Counted from the stretch's first letter, positions 7,769 through 17,489 are shown. The stretch: DNA of 64,000 nt from an uncultured Bacilli bacterium (GCA_947588815.1 CANQAG010000002.1:1-64000), one strand, 5' to 3'. Notes: generated by a model not told the origin, from the letters alone. Program-made: numbers and translations.

Positions 7769-9157
7769 TTAATTAATGGAGGGAATTTGAACTGCCGCAG
7801 TGTTAACTTCAAGCTCATATTGTATTCCTTCGCCATCATCGATTCCATTAGCAGTAAGATGCACTAAAGATTTATCGGCAAAATTAATTACGATATTAAA
7901 CGGAACATAGAAATCTACGTCGAGCATCATCTCTACTGTTCCGCTACAGCTATCGCCATTGAAAGTAAAGGCTTGATAATTTTCCGCTAAATTGAGCCTT
8001 TCAATCACATCGCACAAGCTTTGTAAAAATTCAAATTTTTCTTCAAAAGCTTGTTGTTCCAATTCACTTTTCACATAGCTTTCTTCTGAACTATGTCTTA
8101 AATATTGATAAAAATGTTCACCATCTTGATCCAAAATTATTTCTTGATAATCTTCATTAGAATTATCCAAATCAGACATTCCTCCTTCAGATTTAGCAAA
8201 AATTCGCGTTTCATTTTCTTGTTTGACATCTAAAGTACTACCCAATATCGTTGCATGCAAGCAAAAATTATTAGCACTAAACGATGTGAAAATTTTCTGC
8301 CATTCAGCTTCAGTGATTTTATTAGAAGTATCACTACCGCTATTTTCATTAAAATCAGTCGGAATGGTCACCGTGGTGGTTCCAAAATCACTATATTCCA
8401 TAGTACCACTGCTACCATCAGATGAAGCTTGCGGAGTAGTAACAGAGACATAGGTGAGATTTTTATCGGCAAACTTGACAACTAAATCGACCGTGGTACT
8501 GATATTCGGCATCGGCGCGTATGAAATGGTCGCCACATATGCACCTTGCGCATCATCAAAATCAAAATTTTCATACATACCTTTTAACTCATAACTTTCA
8601 AACATTTGATTAATTTGAAGCACCGGACCGGCAAATGAATTTATACGAGCAGTAAAGGAAGTTTCATCTACTGAAGTTCTTGTATATTTATCTTCAGTAC
8701 TAGCTCTAGCATAAATGTAGTAATTGTTTCCATCTTTATATAAGATGTTTTCCGCATAAGACTGATCATTTTGAGTGTCATTGGTGATAGCATGTACTTT
8801 GGTCGCAGATTCTACTTTAAGAGACATAGTGCTTGTTCCAACAACTCTTGTACAAGTCGCATTTGTAGTAGTAAATCCGTCAAATATTTCTTGCCATTCA
8901 GTATCACTCACTGTTGCATCGCTTGTATCTTCTTGGCTTGATTCCTCGTTTTGAGAGTTCGAGGATGTGGCTTCTCCTTGAGACGATTCCTCACTTTGAG
9001 TGCTCGATGAAGCTTCCGATGAAGCGACTTCCGATTGAGACGACTCAGAAATCGATCCTTTATCTTGACTATCCGTCGAGTTCAAGTTTGAACCATCATT
9101 GCATGACGTTAAGCAGCCTATTAACATCATCGCTATTAAAAGTTTTGCTTTTTTCAT
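7769..9157 (-). CDS. Lipoprotein with two tandem EWQxIF domains
   Basis: The product (462 aa) is a predicted surface lipoprotein. The signal peptide starts MKKAKLLIAMMLIGCLTSC, with the lipobox Cys at residue 19. A Ser/Glu/Gln-rich linker (about 25-85) follows, then two related domains of about 180 residues. The first opens with TEWQEIFDGFTTTNATC and the second with AEWQKIFTSFSANNFC. Both continue with a pattern of short beta strands ending in a strand like DLVVKFADKNLTYV or NIVINFADKSLVHL, so the protein arose by internal duplication. The start is the ATG at 9157 behind AGGAGG, not an upstream in-frame codon. Ligand and role are unknown. Confidence 0.75.
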   Translation of the reverse strand: MKKAKLLIAMMLIGCLTSCNDGSNLNSTDSQDKGSISESSQSEVASSEASSSTQSEESSQGEATSSNSQNEESSQEDTSDATVSDTEWQEIFDGFTTTNATCTRVVGTSTMSLKVESATKVHAITNDTQNDQSYAENILYKDGNNYYIYARASTEDKYTRTSVDETSFTARINSFAGPVLQINQMFESYELKGMYENFDFDDAQGAYVATISYAPMPNISTTVDLVVKFADKNLTYVSVTTPQASSDGSSGTMEYSDFGTTTVTIPTDFNENSGSDTSNKITEAEWQKIFTSFSANNFCLHATILGSTLDVKQENETRIFAKSEGGMSDLDNSNEDYQEIILDQDGEHFYQYLRHSSEESYVKSELEQQAFEEKFEFLQSLCDVIERLNLAENYQAFTFNGDSCSGTVEMMLDVDFYVPFNIVINFADKSLVHLTANGIDDGEGIQYELEVNTAAVQIPSIN

Positions 9158-9309
9158 GTTTTCCTCCTTAAATATGCTCACTTAATATGAAAATAAGCTT
9201 AATGTTAATTTTATTCTTCGAAGCGTTAAAAAAGCGTTTATTTTTTAACATTAAATAAATTTATAAAATACTTTTATTTTTCCTTTCTTGACGATATTAA
9301 AGAAATATA

Positions 9310-9337
9310 AAAACTCACCCAATTTAAGTGAGTGAGT
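9310..9337 (-). terminator. Terminator of the MarR/flavodoxin/cupin operon
   Basis: On the minus strand ACTCAC(T) pairs with GGTGAGT and is followed by TTTTA. The loop and 3' arm are nearly identical to the terminator at 16593-16622 behind the aldo-keto reductase. Confidence 0.7.
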
Positions 9338-9371
9338 TAATATTTACTCTAAGCGATTATTTTAGTCCTTT

Positions 9372-10127
9372 TTATTTCAATTTTTTATAGTCATCGTCAT
9401 TAACTGGTTCTAACCATTCATTTGAGGTTTCATTTCCCGGCACTTCAACAGCCAAATGTGAAAACCAACTATCTTTTGCCGCACCATGCCAATGCTTTAC
9501 ACCAGATGGAATATTGATGCAATCTCCTGGATTAAGTTCGATTGCTTCTTTTCCAAATTCTTGATAATATCCCCTTCCTCCAATACAAATAAGAATCTGC
9601 CCGCCACCTGTTTTAGCATGATGAATGTGCCAGTTGTTGCGGCATCCCGGTTCAAAGGTTACATTAAATATTCCCACTTGATCTTTGGATACAGGATATA
9701 AATAACTTTGCCCAGTAAAATATTGTTTAAACCCATCATTCTTTTCGCCTATGGGGAAAATAATGGTGTTTTGATAAAGATCTTTTTCGCTGTTTTTCTC
9801 TGTCTTTTCATTCCAAACTTCTTTGGCTAAACGGAAAACCGCCCAAGCTTTAGGCCACCCGACATAAAATCCACAATGGGTGATAATCGCTGCGATTTCA
9901 GTTTGGCTGACGCCGTTGTTTTTAGCGTTTTGCAAATGATAGTTTAAAGAACTATCGGTTATCCCCGATGACATCAAAGCGACGACAGTGATTATGCATC
10001 TAGTTTTAAGATCGATATCTTGATTATTCCAATTTTCTCCAAACAGAATATCATCGTTGAAATGTGCAAAATCCGGTGCAAAATCACCTAATTGTTTTTT
10101 CCCAGCATCTTGTGTAATTTTTTTCAT
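9372..10127 (-). CDS. Carboxymuconolactone-decarboxylase-like domain fused to a cupin
   Basis: A 251 aa two-domain protein. Residues about 20-110 form an AhpD/CMD-like helical domain (LKTRCIITVVALMSSGI, then AIITHCGFYVGWPKAW). It has the single Cys-Gly of the gamma-CMD type rather than the CxxC of AhpD peroxidases. Residues about 145-235 form a cupin with motif 1 around WHIHHAKTGGGQ and motif 2 around LNPGDCINIPSGVKHWHGA, so His ligands for a metal are present. Such proteins are found beside flavodoxins and aldo-keto reductases and are linked to quinone or electrophile detoxification. It is third in a MarR-led operon. The start has GGAGAAA upstream. The substrate is unknown. Confidence 0.8.
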   Translation of the reverse strand: MKKITQDAGKKQLGDFAPDFAHFNDDILFGENWNNQDIDLKTRCIITVVALMSSGITDSSLNYHLQNAKNNGVSQTEIAAIITHCGFYVGWPKAWAVFRLAKEVWNEKTEKNSEKDLYQNTIIFPIGEKNDGFKQYFTGQSYLYPVSKDQVGIFNVTFEPGCRNNWHIHHAKTGGGQILICIGGRGYYQEFGKEAIELNPGDCINIPSGVKHWHGAAKDSWFSHLAVEVPGNETSNEWLEPVNDDDYKKLK

Positions 10128-10143
10128 TTTACGTTTCTCCTTT

Positions 10144-10623
10144 TTATAAATTTAAAGTTTTCAACCACGCGGTTAACATGCTATCACTAAGATTACCATT
10201 TAATATTTTTCCTTCTTTGATAATGGTATCATCCGTTACACTTGCCTTTAAATAATCGATGGTTTTTCCAAAGTTACTTCCGCCGGATGTCGCAAACAAA
10301 ATGATAGTTTTACCTTTAAAATCATAGTCTTCCAAAAAAGTATTGATGATCGTAGGGGCAATATACCACCAAATTGGAAAACCTAACAAAATCACATCAT
10401 AACTCTTAAGATCAAGATTTTCTTTTATGATCTCAGGTCTTGAACTTTTGTCATTCATTTCTCGGCTAGATCGTGAATTTTTATCCATCCAATTTAAATC
10501 TTCCTTAGAATACGGAATTTTAGGGGTTATTTCATATAAATCGGACTTTGAAATGGATGCCAAACGCTTTGCAACTTCTTTTGTAGTACCACTAGCACTG
10601 AAATAAGCAATTAAACCTTTCAT
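10144..10623 (-). CDS. Flavodoxin-family protein
   Basis: The product (159 aa) has the flavodoxin fold. The FMN phosphate loop is FSASGTTKEVAKRLA (residues 8-22). The flavin-flanking loops are LGFPIWWYIAPTIINTF (near 80-95) and FATSGGSNFGKT (near 110). It is probably a quinone or flavin-dependent reductase partner rather than a classic electron-carrier flavodoxin, judging by the loop pattern shared with the flavodoxin_4 group. The start codon overlaps the MarR stop codon (TAATG), indicating translational coupling, and the CMD-cupin gene follows after 16 bases. Confidence 0.85.
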   Translation of the reverse strand: MKGLIAYFSASGTTKEVAKRLASISKSDLYEITPKIPYSKEDLNWMDKNSRSSREMNDKSSRPEIIKENLDLKSYDVILLGFPIWWYIAPTIINTFLEDYDFKGKTIILFATSGGSNFGKTIDYLKASVTDDTIIKEGKILNGNLSDSMLTAWLKTLNL

Positions 10624-11060
10624 TATTTTTCTCCTCCATTTGAAATAATTTGTAAGTTTTGAACTAAATTATTTAAAATTTCTAAAACTTCTTTCGGATT
10701 TGGAATATTTTTATATGCTTCTTTTTCTCTATTGTATAAATCTTTTAATAGCATATCGGCATAAGTTTTACCGGATTCCGTTAAAACGATATTCAATTCC
10801 CTCCTTTGACCTTTTATTTGTCGTAAAGTAATATACTCTTTTTCTTCTAATTCTTTGATGATGGTATTCGCGGTACTTCTTGGAATTGACCAATCATCAC
10901 ATATTTGTTTTTGACTATGTTCTTTACCATCATTTAAGGAATATAAAATCCAAAGCAAGTTTGGTGAATTGATATGAGAGTTCTTTCCATATATTTCATA
11001 AACTCCATCAATTCGGTATATCAATTTACCTAGTTCATAAAAAAAATCTTTTTCATTCAT
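10623..11060 (-). CDS. MarR-family transcriptional regulator
   Basis: This 145 aa winged-helix regulator is first in a three-gene redox operon. The recognition region is KQICDDWSIPRSTANTIIKELEEK (given here only as the segment near residues 50-75) and the wing is LRQIKGQRRELNIVLTE. MarR proteins repress nearby detoxification genes until a phenolic or oxidant ligand releases them, and autoregulation of this operon is likely. The start is the ATG at 11060 with TTGGAGAA upstream. A frame extension to 11072 would begin at the TTG inside that site. Confidence 0.85.
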   Translation of the reverse strand: MNEKDFFYELGKLIYRIDGVYEIYGKNSHINSPNLLWILYSLNDGKEHSQKQICDDWSIPRSTANTIIKELEEKEYITLRQIKGQRRELNIVLTESGKTYADMLLKDLYNREKEAYKNIPNPKEVLEILNNLVQNLQIISNGGEK

Positions 11061-11092
11061 AAAGTTCTCCAATAATTCTAATTCGTATTTTA

Positions 11093-11148
11093 ATTATAAT
11101 TCATCCGCGTATTTATTTCAATAAAATATTTTCGTGTCACAAAATATT
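11093..11148 (-). promoter_or_regulatory. Promoter and candidate MarR operator
   Basis: TTGAAA (11121-11116), a 17-base spacer and TATAAT (11098-11093) on the minus strand form a strong promoter. Just upstream, AATATTTT and AAAATATT (11125-11132 and 11141-11148) are an 8-8-8 inverted repeat in the position expected for a MarR operator. AT-richness makes the repeat less certain than the promoter. Confidence 0.6.
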
Positions 11149-11169
11149 CTTTTATCATTCAATAAACGT

Positions 11170-11206
11170 TAAAAAAATGATCTCATAAAACGTTTTATGA
11201 GATCAT
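11170..11206 (-). terminator. Terminator with 15-bp perfect arms
   Basis: Arms at 11177-11191 and 11192-11206 are perfectly complementary and abut each other. On the minus strand a run of seven T follows. It lies 38 bases after the stop of the lipoprotein gene at 11244-13034. Confidence 0.85.
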
Positions 11207-11243
11207 TAGAATAATTAAAGAGCGACGAAATTAATCTTCATTA

Positions 11244-13034
11244 TTATTCGACATGGGGAGAAGTTCTATCTAAATCATATGCATCAATCCACATACGATA
11301 TTCAACATCATCATCCGATCCCATGTTAAATGGTGAAGTAAATCTTACAACGATATTATCTTTTTGATAGACATATCTCATATCACCATCAGTATCTTCA
11401 AATTCTTTAACAAATTCAAATCCGGCAGCAACAAGAAGTTCACCATATTCTTCAGCAAAGGTAGCCACACCATCTTCTTTAATATAAGCGATAGCAAATA
11501 CACCTTCGGCGATTGTTTCTTCATCAACGATGATACCGCTATCTTCATACATGATATTCCATCCATCAAAAGAAACCGGTTCAGGAATTTCCATACCTAA
11601 AACATCCATACATAAAGAGCCAAATGTCATCGAGCGAGAGAAAGTACTCGTTTCTCCAACATAGACAACAGGACCATTTTCCCATTTGAAAGTAAGATTT
11701 CCAAAGTCGATAGAATCACCACTTGCAATTCCTTCTTCATCGACAAAATCAAGATAAGCTTGTTTCATTTCTTCATCTAATCCTTCAGAGAATTTTACAT
11801 CTATCGGAGTCGAACTATTTATTTGACATTTTAATGAGGAAGCACCACTAGTAGTAACTTCTCCTTCGATGTAAGTTAAAGATAAGTTAATAGACATACC
11901 ATTCATTTTTGAACCATTGTAACTATCAGCAAATTCTTCTTCCCAAGTACTAACGTCAAAAATTTCATATGGTTCAATTTCCATTTCATCACCAATTGAA
12001 ACTAATTCAGCGTCTTTAAATACTACTGCGCCATTTTCGACATCAACCGTACCTTTTACGGTTATTTCTTTAGAGTAATTTGACCATGGATCAAGTACAC
12101 TAGCATCTGGGAAGTAGGTAGGAACACCATCACTGATGACTGTAGCGGAATTTCCCATATCAAGAATTGATGATAAAATACCGGTAAATTCTATTTCCAC
12201 ACCCTCATATAGTGCGTTACCTTCTTCACCTACTCTTAATAACATATAAAGCTCAGGATCTTTAATGTCCATTTCACCATTTGCGTATTCATGAACATAA
12301 TCGATTCTAGAAGTACCAATATCTCCTACAGTAATTCTATAAAAAACATTATCTTTCGGTATGCTAAGGATACCACCATCTAACATATCTGGATTAAAGC
12401 CCAAAAACTTGATTTGATCTAAACTTAAATCTTCATTTAGACTTATATCAATACCACCATGAGCATGACCAAAGTAATATGCAAGTGGGTGATTGGTTAA
12501 GTTTAGTAATCTTTGAATTGAGAATTCATCGTCAGTGTGGAAAGTCAACTTATCTTTAGTTTTAACAAAAGTATCAAGATTTAAAACATGGTCCAAATCT
12601 TTCATATAAGAAAGATGTAGCGGAAGATAATCTTCGCGACCATAATCATCAAATCCATCCCATTCGTTTGTAGCAAACTCCGGATAATATAAGTATGAAT
12701 GAACAGTGTCATTATCATTTGATACTTTCATATATCCGGAAATTTGTCCTGAATCCATAAAGGTTCCAAAATAGTTTTCGGAAACGACAGTTTTTCCAGT
12801 ACTTCCATCGTAACTGACACTATTAAGAGTATAGTTCTTTCCAAGTGATTCAATTGCCGTTTTTAAATCTTCAAGTGTAGCATTTGTTGTTTTTGAATCT
12901 TCAGTACTAGCACTAACTTCACTTGTTGTTTCATCTGCATTAGAAGATGAACTTGTTTTATCATTACTATTGTCACAAGCCGCCAACAATAAGAATGATG
13001 TAGCAATAATAAGAAGTGTCTTTGATCTTTTCAT
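11244..13034 (-). CDS. Large lipoprotein with C-terminal WP/LLG-type module
   Basis: The product (596 aa) has a type II signal peptide (MKRSKTLLIIATSFLLLAAC, lipobox LAAC) and a Ser/Thr/Glu linker to about residue 50, followed by a long beta-rich extracytoplasmic region. Within it, the segment from about 55 to 250 reads like a YxFGHAHGG-containing beta domain, and a nucleic-acid-binding-like OB segment may lie near 270-350 (VEIEFTGILSS to FKDAELVSIGDE). The last 110 residues carry the pattern VLGMEIPEP, FAIAYIKEDG, YGELLVAAGFEF, which is shared with the lipoproteins at 27.6 and 32.2 kb. It is monocistronic with its own strong terminator. Function unknown. Confidence 0.7.
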   Translation of the reverse strand: MKRSKTLLIIATSFLLLAACDNSNDKTSSSSNADETTSEVSASTEDSKTTNATLEDLKTAIESLGKNYTLNSVSYDGSTGKTVVSENYFGTFMDSGQISGYMKVSNDNDTVHSYLYYPEFATNEWDGFDDYGREDYLPLHLSYMKDLDHVLNLDTFVKTKDKLTFHTDDEFSIQRLLNLTNHPLAYYFGHAHGGIDISLNEDLSLDQIKFLGFNPDMLDGGILSIPKDNVFYRITVGDIGTSRIDYVHEYANGEMDIKDPELYMLLRVGEEGNALYEGVEIEFTGILSSILDMGNSATVISDGVPTYFPDASVLDPWSNYSKEITVKGTVDVENGAVVFKDAELVSIGDEMEIEPYEIFDVSTWEEEFADSYNGSKMNGMSINLSLTYIEGEVTTSGASSLKCQINSSTPIDVKFSEGLDEEMKQAYLDFVDEEGIASGDSIDFGNLTFKWENGPVVYVGETSTFSRSMTFGSLCMDVLGMEIPEPVSFDGWNIMYEDSGIIVDEETIAEGVFAIAYIKEDGVATFAEEYGELLVAAGFEFVKEFEDTDGDMRYVYQKDNIVVRFTSPFNMGSDDDVEYRMWIDAYDLDRTSPHVE

Positions 13035-13325
13035 AACAATTACCTCTTTCTTTTTGTTTTTATAAATATAAAATAAAAAATTCGAAAATAGAAGAATTTT
13101 TTTATATACGTGAATAATTATTCTTAAAATTAGGAATTTAATGGTAATAAAAAGCCAAAAATAGCTTTTAAATAATTATAATGATATTTAAAATGAGTTT
13201 CTAATTTAGCATTTAAACAATGATTATCAAATATAAATTCAAAATTATTTAATCTGCAAATTTAGAAAATACCCTTTCTATCTTCATTAGAATGGACGAT
13301 CATCAGTGTGAGCAAAATTCAACTT

Positions 13326-14123
13326 TTATTTTTTTAAATCGCAGTGAAATTTTTCAGAAAAATATGTTACTGAAATAGTATCCATAATCGCCAAAGTATA
13401 GGTAACTAAAGGTAAAATAATTATTAAGCTAAGTATTGCGCCAAAAATGGCAAAAGAAGCCAATACAACAACTCCTAAGCACATCAAAATAACGATAAAA
13501 CTCAGCAATAACGACACTACATTTCTTAAGTTTAAAAATCGTTTAAGTGGTTGTTGACGAAAATAAAGAAGCCATGTAGCGAAAAGATTTTCACAAATCA
13601 TCGCAAGAATCGCCATCAAGATTAAAGGAATTATTCCTAATTTCCAAAAGCTAGCCACTAGTGCATATAAGCAAAGAAAAAGTGAAATAGAAATAATTCT
13701 TAGCACAAAGGTTCCCCAAAAATTAGAGGAACGAATTTTTGGTAAATCATCACGAATTACTTTTTTACAAAGATAAGTCGCATAAGTAATGCTTAAAGAT
13801 AAAAATAAGATACCGATTAATACAATTATCACAAATATAACGATAAATTGACTGGTGTTGATATAAATGATTTGAAATATCTCTTTTAATAACACCGAAA
13901 AAGCTGATAAATCAATTAGTGTTTTTGATGGATTATTACTAAAGAATACCGTTACTTGCTCGTTTATTTCCGTAATCGCTTCTTGTGAAAGCGACTTAAT
14001 CAAACAAATTAAAATTCCACCGAGCGAATTAACGATAATCAAAAAGCTTAAATATATAACTCCACAGGTTGTAAAGAAACCTTTACCATTCGTAAAAAAT
14101 GCTTTGATAGATTTTCTAATCAT
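13326..14123 (-). CDS. Polytopic membrane protein, unknown function
   Basis: The product (about 265 aa) has six likely membrane segments: near residues 20-45, 85-115, 135-160, 165-190, 205-235 and a last one overlapping the previous region. The arrangement resembles small integral membrane proteins of the YesL/DUF624 or glycerophosphoryl type, but no diagnostic motif was recognised. The start is uncertain. The ATG at 14123 lacks a close ribosome binding site, while a TTG at 14135 is possible, and an AAGGAG lies about 30 bases upstream of it. It lies 77 bases after cls on the same strand. Confidence 0.55.
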   Translation of the reverse strand: MIRKSIKAFFTNGKGFFTTCGVIYLSFLIIVNSLGGILICLIKSLSQEAITEINEQVTVFFSNNPSKTLIDLSAFSVLLKEIFQIIYINTSQFIVIFVIIVLIGILFLSLSITYATYLCKKVIRDDLPKIRSSNFWGTFVLRIISISLFLCLYALVASFWKLGIIPLILMAILAMICENLFATWLLYFRQQPLKRFLNLRNVVSLLLSFIVILMCLGVVVLASFAIFGAILSLIIILPLVTYTLAIMDTISVTYFSEKFHCDLKK

Positions 14124-14211
14124 AATTAAGTTCAATATAATCTTTTATATTGAGCGTACTCCTTTCAAAATTTTTATATTCAAATACTTGCACATTCGCA
14201 TTTATAGATTT

Positions 14212-15732
14212 TTATAATAAAGGTGAAAACATTCCAATAATGGCATTCAATAACAAAGCCGATTTACTCATTTTAAAGTTAGTTAATGTCACTTCTTGAG
14301 AAACTTTCATTATTTCCGTGAAATCATCTTTGATATCGCTTATGCAGGGAGTCTTATACATTATCGCGCCGCATTCATAATGATGCACTAAACTCCGATA
14401 ATCTAAATTTATCGTTCCCACAAACGCTATTTGATCGTCGGCTAACAACATTTTGGCGTGAATAAATCCCGGAGTATATTCGTAAATCTTGACACCGGTC
14501 TTTAAAAGATACGGATAATTGGATCGTGTAATATTGAAAACCATTTTTTTATCGGGAATATGCGGAGTGATAATACGCACATCTACTCCGCGAAACGCCG
14601 CATTACGTAACGCTGTGGTTAAATTGTAATCTAAAATAAGATATGGTGTGGTAATATAGCAATAACGCTTAGCGGCATTGATTAAATTGATGTAATTATT
14701 TTCTCCGATTTGTTCATCATAAATCGGTTTGGGGCCATCGCCAAAGGGATGAATATATCCTGCATTATCGAAAACTTGATGCTCGTTAACAAAGTATTTT
14801 TCAAAGTCGTCTTTGCTACTTTTGGCATTCATATCATACAATTCTAAAAAAAGCGCCAATAAATTATCTACTGCCCCACCTTCTACTTTTATCGCCGTAT
14901 CTTTCCAATGACCGAAACGATTAATGGCATTAATGTATTCATCCCCGATATTCACGCCACCGGTATACCCTACTTCACCATCGATAACCGTGATTTTTCG
15001 ATGGTCGCGGTTGTTATGAACGCCCGAGACCACAGGGCGAAAAGGATTGAATTTATAACATTGAATTCCTTCTTTTTGAAGTTTTTTACAAAAACCGCTT
15101 TTAACCGCTCCGACCGAACCCAAATCATCATACATCAAGCGCACTTCAACACTTTCTTGAACCTTTTGTACAAGAATCTCATGAATCGAGTTCCACATTT
15201 GCCCTTCATGAATAATGAAATATTCCATAAAAATATATTTTTTAGCTTTTTTTAACTCCATTAACAAATCTTTCCAAAAGTCTTCACCGATTTTAAAATA
15301 AGTGACGCGACTATTGGTCGAACCTTTAAAGCATCCATTGCTAGCAAGATAATTTTCTAATCCGAAATTATCATCAAGAAATGGTAAGCAATCTCCTTTA
15401 TTTTGCGTTGCCAATTTTGTTGTTTCATTTTGAATCGTCTTTAAACGAAAAGAGTCCTTTTTAGACATTTTAGTATTAGCAAACAAAATGTAAACCATGA
15501 TGGTGAAAAAAGGTACTACCGCCAATAAAACCAACCACGGGATCTTAAATTCCGGTGATTCTTTTTTGTTCACAATATGCAAGAAAATCATTAACGAAAT
15601 CAAAACACTGAACAGTTGAAAAATCGGGAAAATTTCTAGAAAAGTAAAAGCCAAGAAAATCAATGCCACTTGGACTAAAAAAAGTAAGATTATCACGATA
15701 ATTTTGCTAAATAATAATTTTAAAATTTTCAT
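14212..15732 (-). CDS. cls: Cardiolipin synthase
   Basis: This 506 aa membrane enzyme of the phospholipase D family condenses two phosphatidylglycerols to cardiolipin and glycerol. Two N-terminal membrane helices (about 8-30 and 35-85 region) precede the catalytic domains. The first HKD motif is HNNRDHRKITVIDG (near residue 225) and the second is HAKMLLADDQIAFVGTINLD (near 430). Both are complete. Length and layout match bacterial ClsA-type enzymes. The start has AAGGAGC upstream. Confidence 0.93.
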   Translation of the reverse strand: MKILKLLFSKIIVIILLFLVQVALIFLAFTFLEIFPIFQLFSVLISLMIFLHIVNKKESPEFKIPWLVLLAVVPFFTIMVYILFANTKMSKKDSFRLKTIQNETTKLATQNKGDCLPFLDDNFGLENYLASNGCFKGSTNSRVTYFKIGEDFWKDLLMELKKAKKYIFMEYFIIHEGQMWNSIHEILVQKVQESVEVRLMYDDLGSVGAVKSGFCKKLQKEGIQCYKFNPFRPVVSGVHNNRDHRKITVIDGEVGYTGGVNIGDEYINAINRFGHWKDTAIKVEGGAVDNLLALFLELYDMNAKSSKDDFEKYFVNEHQVFDNAGYIHPFGDGPKPIYDEQIGENNYINLINAAKRYCYITTPYLILDYNLTTALRNAAFRGVDVRIITPHIPDKKMVFNITRSNYPYLLKTGVKIYEYTPGFIHAKMLLADDQIAFVGTINLDYRSLVHHYECGAIMYKTPCISDIKDDFTEIMKVSQEVTLTNFKMSKSALLLNAIIGMFSPLL

Positions 15733-15886
15733 AAAGCTCCTTCTTGTTTTAAATCGAAAGTTACGATTAAAATGAATGCATAAATATTATACTTATTGAA
15801 AAACTTTAAGACAAGTGTGATAGGCAATGCTCTGATAAGAAACAATAAAGTAAGATTTTCTTTACCTTCATTTGCAATCATGAATA

Positions 15887-15915
15887 TTGGTTTTCTTTAA
15901 TAATTATGCTACATT
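15887..15915 (+). promoter_or_regulatory. Promoter of the 15.9 kb orphan gene
   Basis: TTGGTT, a 17-base spacer and TACATT end 30 bases before the ATG at 15946. Confidence 0.5.
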
Positions 15916-15945
15916 ATTGTTGCAACTAGAATCAGGAGTCCTTTT

Positions 15946-16494
15946 ATGAAAAAGTTAGAATCAAAAATCCAAATTTTGCAAAAATATTTTTCTATCGACA
16001 ACAATATCGCTACTTTAGATCTCGTTTACGATACCTTCTCTGAATTGATTAATCCAAATTTCGGAGATGATAAAATCGAAAAGTTAAACGATAAACTATT
16101 TTCCGACATTCTTGAAGCGGTCTCATTATTGCCCTTAAAATATAAGCTTAATCTTCATATCGTGATAAAAGATTTCGGCGATTACAGCCGTGAAGAATGT
16201 GAAAAAATCATTATCCAAAACATCAAATTAGCGGCCTATAAAATACTAAAAGAACGTTACAAAAAATTGACAAGCGGATGGTCGTTGATTGGAATCGGAG
16301 CCGTAGTTTTGGTTTTAAGTTACTTTTTGCGCAACCAAAATTATGATTTGTGGTTTGATTTAATCAATATAAGTGGCACCCTCTTTGTATGGGAAGGTGT
16401 AAACATGGCTTTTATCGAGAAAAACGCTGAAAACAAAGCGACCAAAATTCTTGCAAAAACTATAAACTTAATTACCATTGAAGGGATGCAATAA
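15946..16494 (+). CDS. Unknown protein with C-terminal membrane segments
   Basis: A 182 aa protein that was not recognised. Residues 1-100 are helical and charged, with a possible short coiled region. Two hydrophobic segments follow (about 108-122, GWSLIGIGAVVLVLSYFL, and about 135-150), and the tail is basic. The layout suggests a cytoplasmic helical domain held at the membrane. CAGGAGTCC precedes the ATG. It stands alone between cls and the aldo-keto reductase, on the opposite strand from both. Confidence 0.6.
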   Translation: MKKLESKIQILQKYFSIDNNIATLDLVYDTFSELINPNFGDDKIEKLNDKLFSDILEAVSLLPLKYKLNLHIVIKDFGDYSREECEKIIIQNIKLAAYKILKERYKKLTSGWSLIGIGAVVLVLSYFLRNQNYDLWFDLINISGTLFVWEGVNMAFIEKNAENKATKILAKTINLITIEGMQ

Positions 16495-16592
16495 TCTCGT
16501 TTGATGGCTTTAATAAAAAAGTCTTTATTTTATATGATAATTTCTAGTTCGTATCTACTTCATAAAATCAATAAGGTTCAAAGATCCAAATG

Positions 16593-16622
16593 AAAAAGCT
16601 CACCCAAATTAACGAGTGAGCT
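16593..16622 (-). terminator. Terminator of the flavodoxin/aldo-keto reductase operon
   Basis: AGCTCAC pairs with GTGAGCT and is followed on the minus strand by TTTTT. It shares the sequence TTGGGTGAG and its loop with the terminator at 9310-9337. Confidence 0.75.
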
Positions 16623-16649
16623 ATCGATTTTTTTTCTACATTGTAATTT

Positions 16650-17489
16650 CTACGCAACTTCAAAATGAGGCGTAAATTCAGCAAACTTTTTCAATTGTTC
16701 TTCCGTTCGGATGTAATATCTCTTTTGCTTATTAATCTTAGCAATTTCCTTCATATCATTTTCGTCCAATTGAAAATCAAAAATGTCGAAATTATCTTTG
16801 ATATGAATCGGATTTTTAGAACCCGGAATCACAATAAATCCCATATCTACATGCCATCTTAAAATGATTTGTGCCGGCTTTTTATTGTACTTTTTAGCTA
16901 ATTCTTGGAAAACTTTTTCATTTAATAATGAGGAATCTCCGTGCCCTAAAGGATACCAACTCATAAGTTTAATATCGTGTTTTGCTAAAGTAATTCTCAA
17001 TTCATCTTGAGTAAAATAAGGGTGCGCTTCAACTTGAATTACTTGCGGTTTTATTTCACAGTTTTCAAGAATTTCATCGATATATTTGTCTTCAAAATTT
17101 GAAATACCAATCGCCTTTATCTTTCCTTCTTTATAGGCTTTTTCAAGTTGCTTATACCCTTTTAGATAATTTCCGGCTGGTTGATGTAAAAATACTAAAT
17201 CGATATAATCTAGTCCTAGTCTTTCTAATGTTTCATCTACGGCGGTGTCTTTTTCATATTCACTGGGCCATAATTTAGTGCTGACGTAGATGTCTTTTCT
17301 TTGTTTATTTGCCTTTTTAATCGCTCTTCCGACCGCTCTTTCGTTGACATATGCATTAGCGGTATCAATTAAGCGATAACCCATATTCAAAGCTTCATAG
17401 GCGGAATTTTCGGCATCTTTCGGGCTTAACATGTAAGTGCCAATTCCTATTGCAGGAATAAAATTACCATTATTTAATTTGACTTCCAT
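16650..17489 (-). CDS. Aldo/keto reductase
   Basis: The product (279 aa) is a TIM-barrel NADPH-dependent reductase of the AKR5-like group. The catalytic tetrad is visible: Asp in RLIDTANAY, Tyr in the same segment, Lys in VSTKLWP and His in VFLHQPAGN. The nicotinamide and phosphate loop is VIPGSKNPIHIKDN, near residue 225-240. The start is the ATG at 17489, placed after AAGGAG. An upstream in-frame codon would overlap the preceding flavodoxin gene. It is co-transcribed with that flavodoxin and probably reduces aldehydes or quinone-derived carbonyls. Confidence 0.9.
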   Translation of the reverse strand: MEVKLNNGNFIPAIGIGTYMLSPKDAENSAYEALNMGYRLIDTANAYVNERAVGRAIKKANKQRKDIYVSTKLWPSEYEKDTAVDETLERLGLDYIDLVFLHQPAGNYLKGYKQLEKAYKEGKIKAIGISNFEDKYIDEILENCEIKPQVIQVEAHPYFTQDELRITLAKHDIKLMSWYPLGHGDSSLLNEKVFQELAKKYNKKPAQIILRWHVDMGFIVIPGSKNPIHIKDNFDIFDFQLDENDMKEIAKINKQKRYYIRTEEQLKKFAEFTPHFEVA

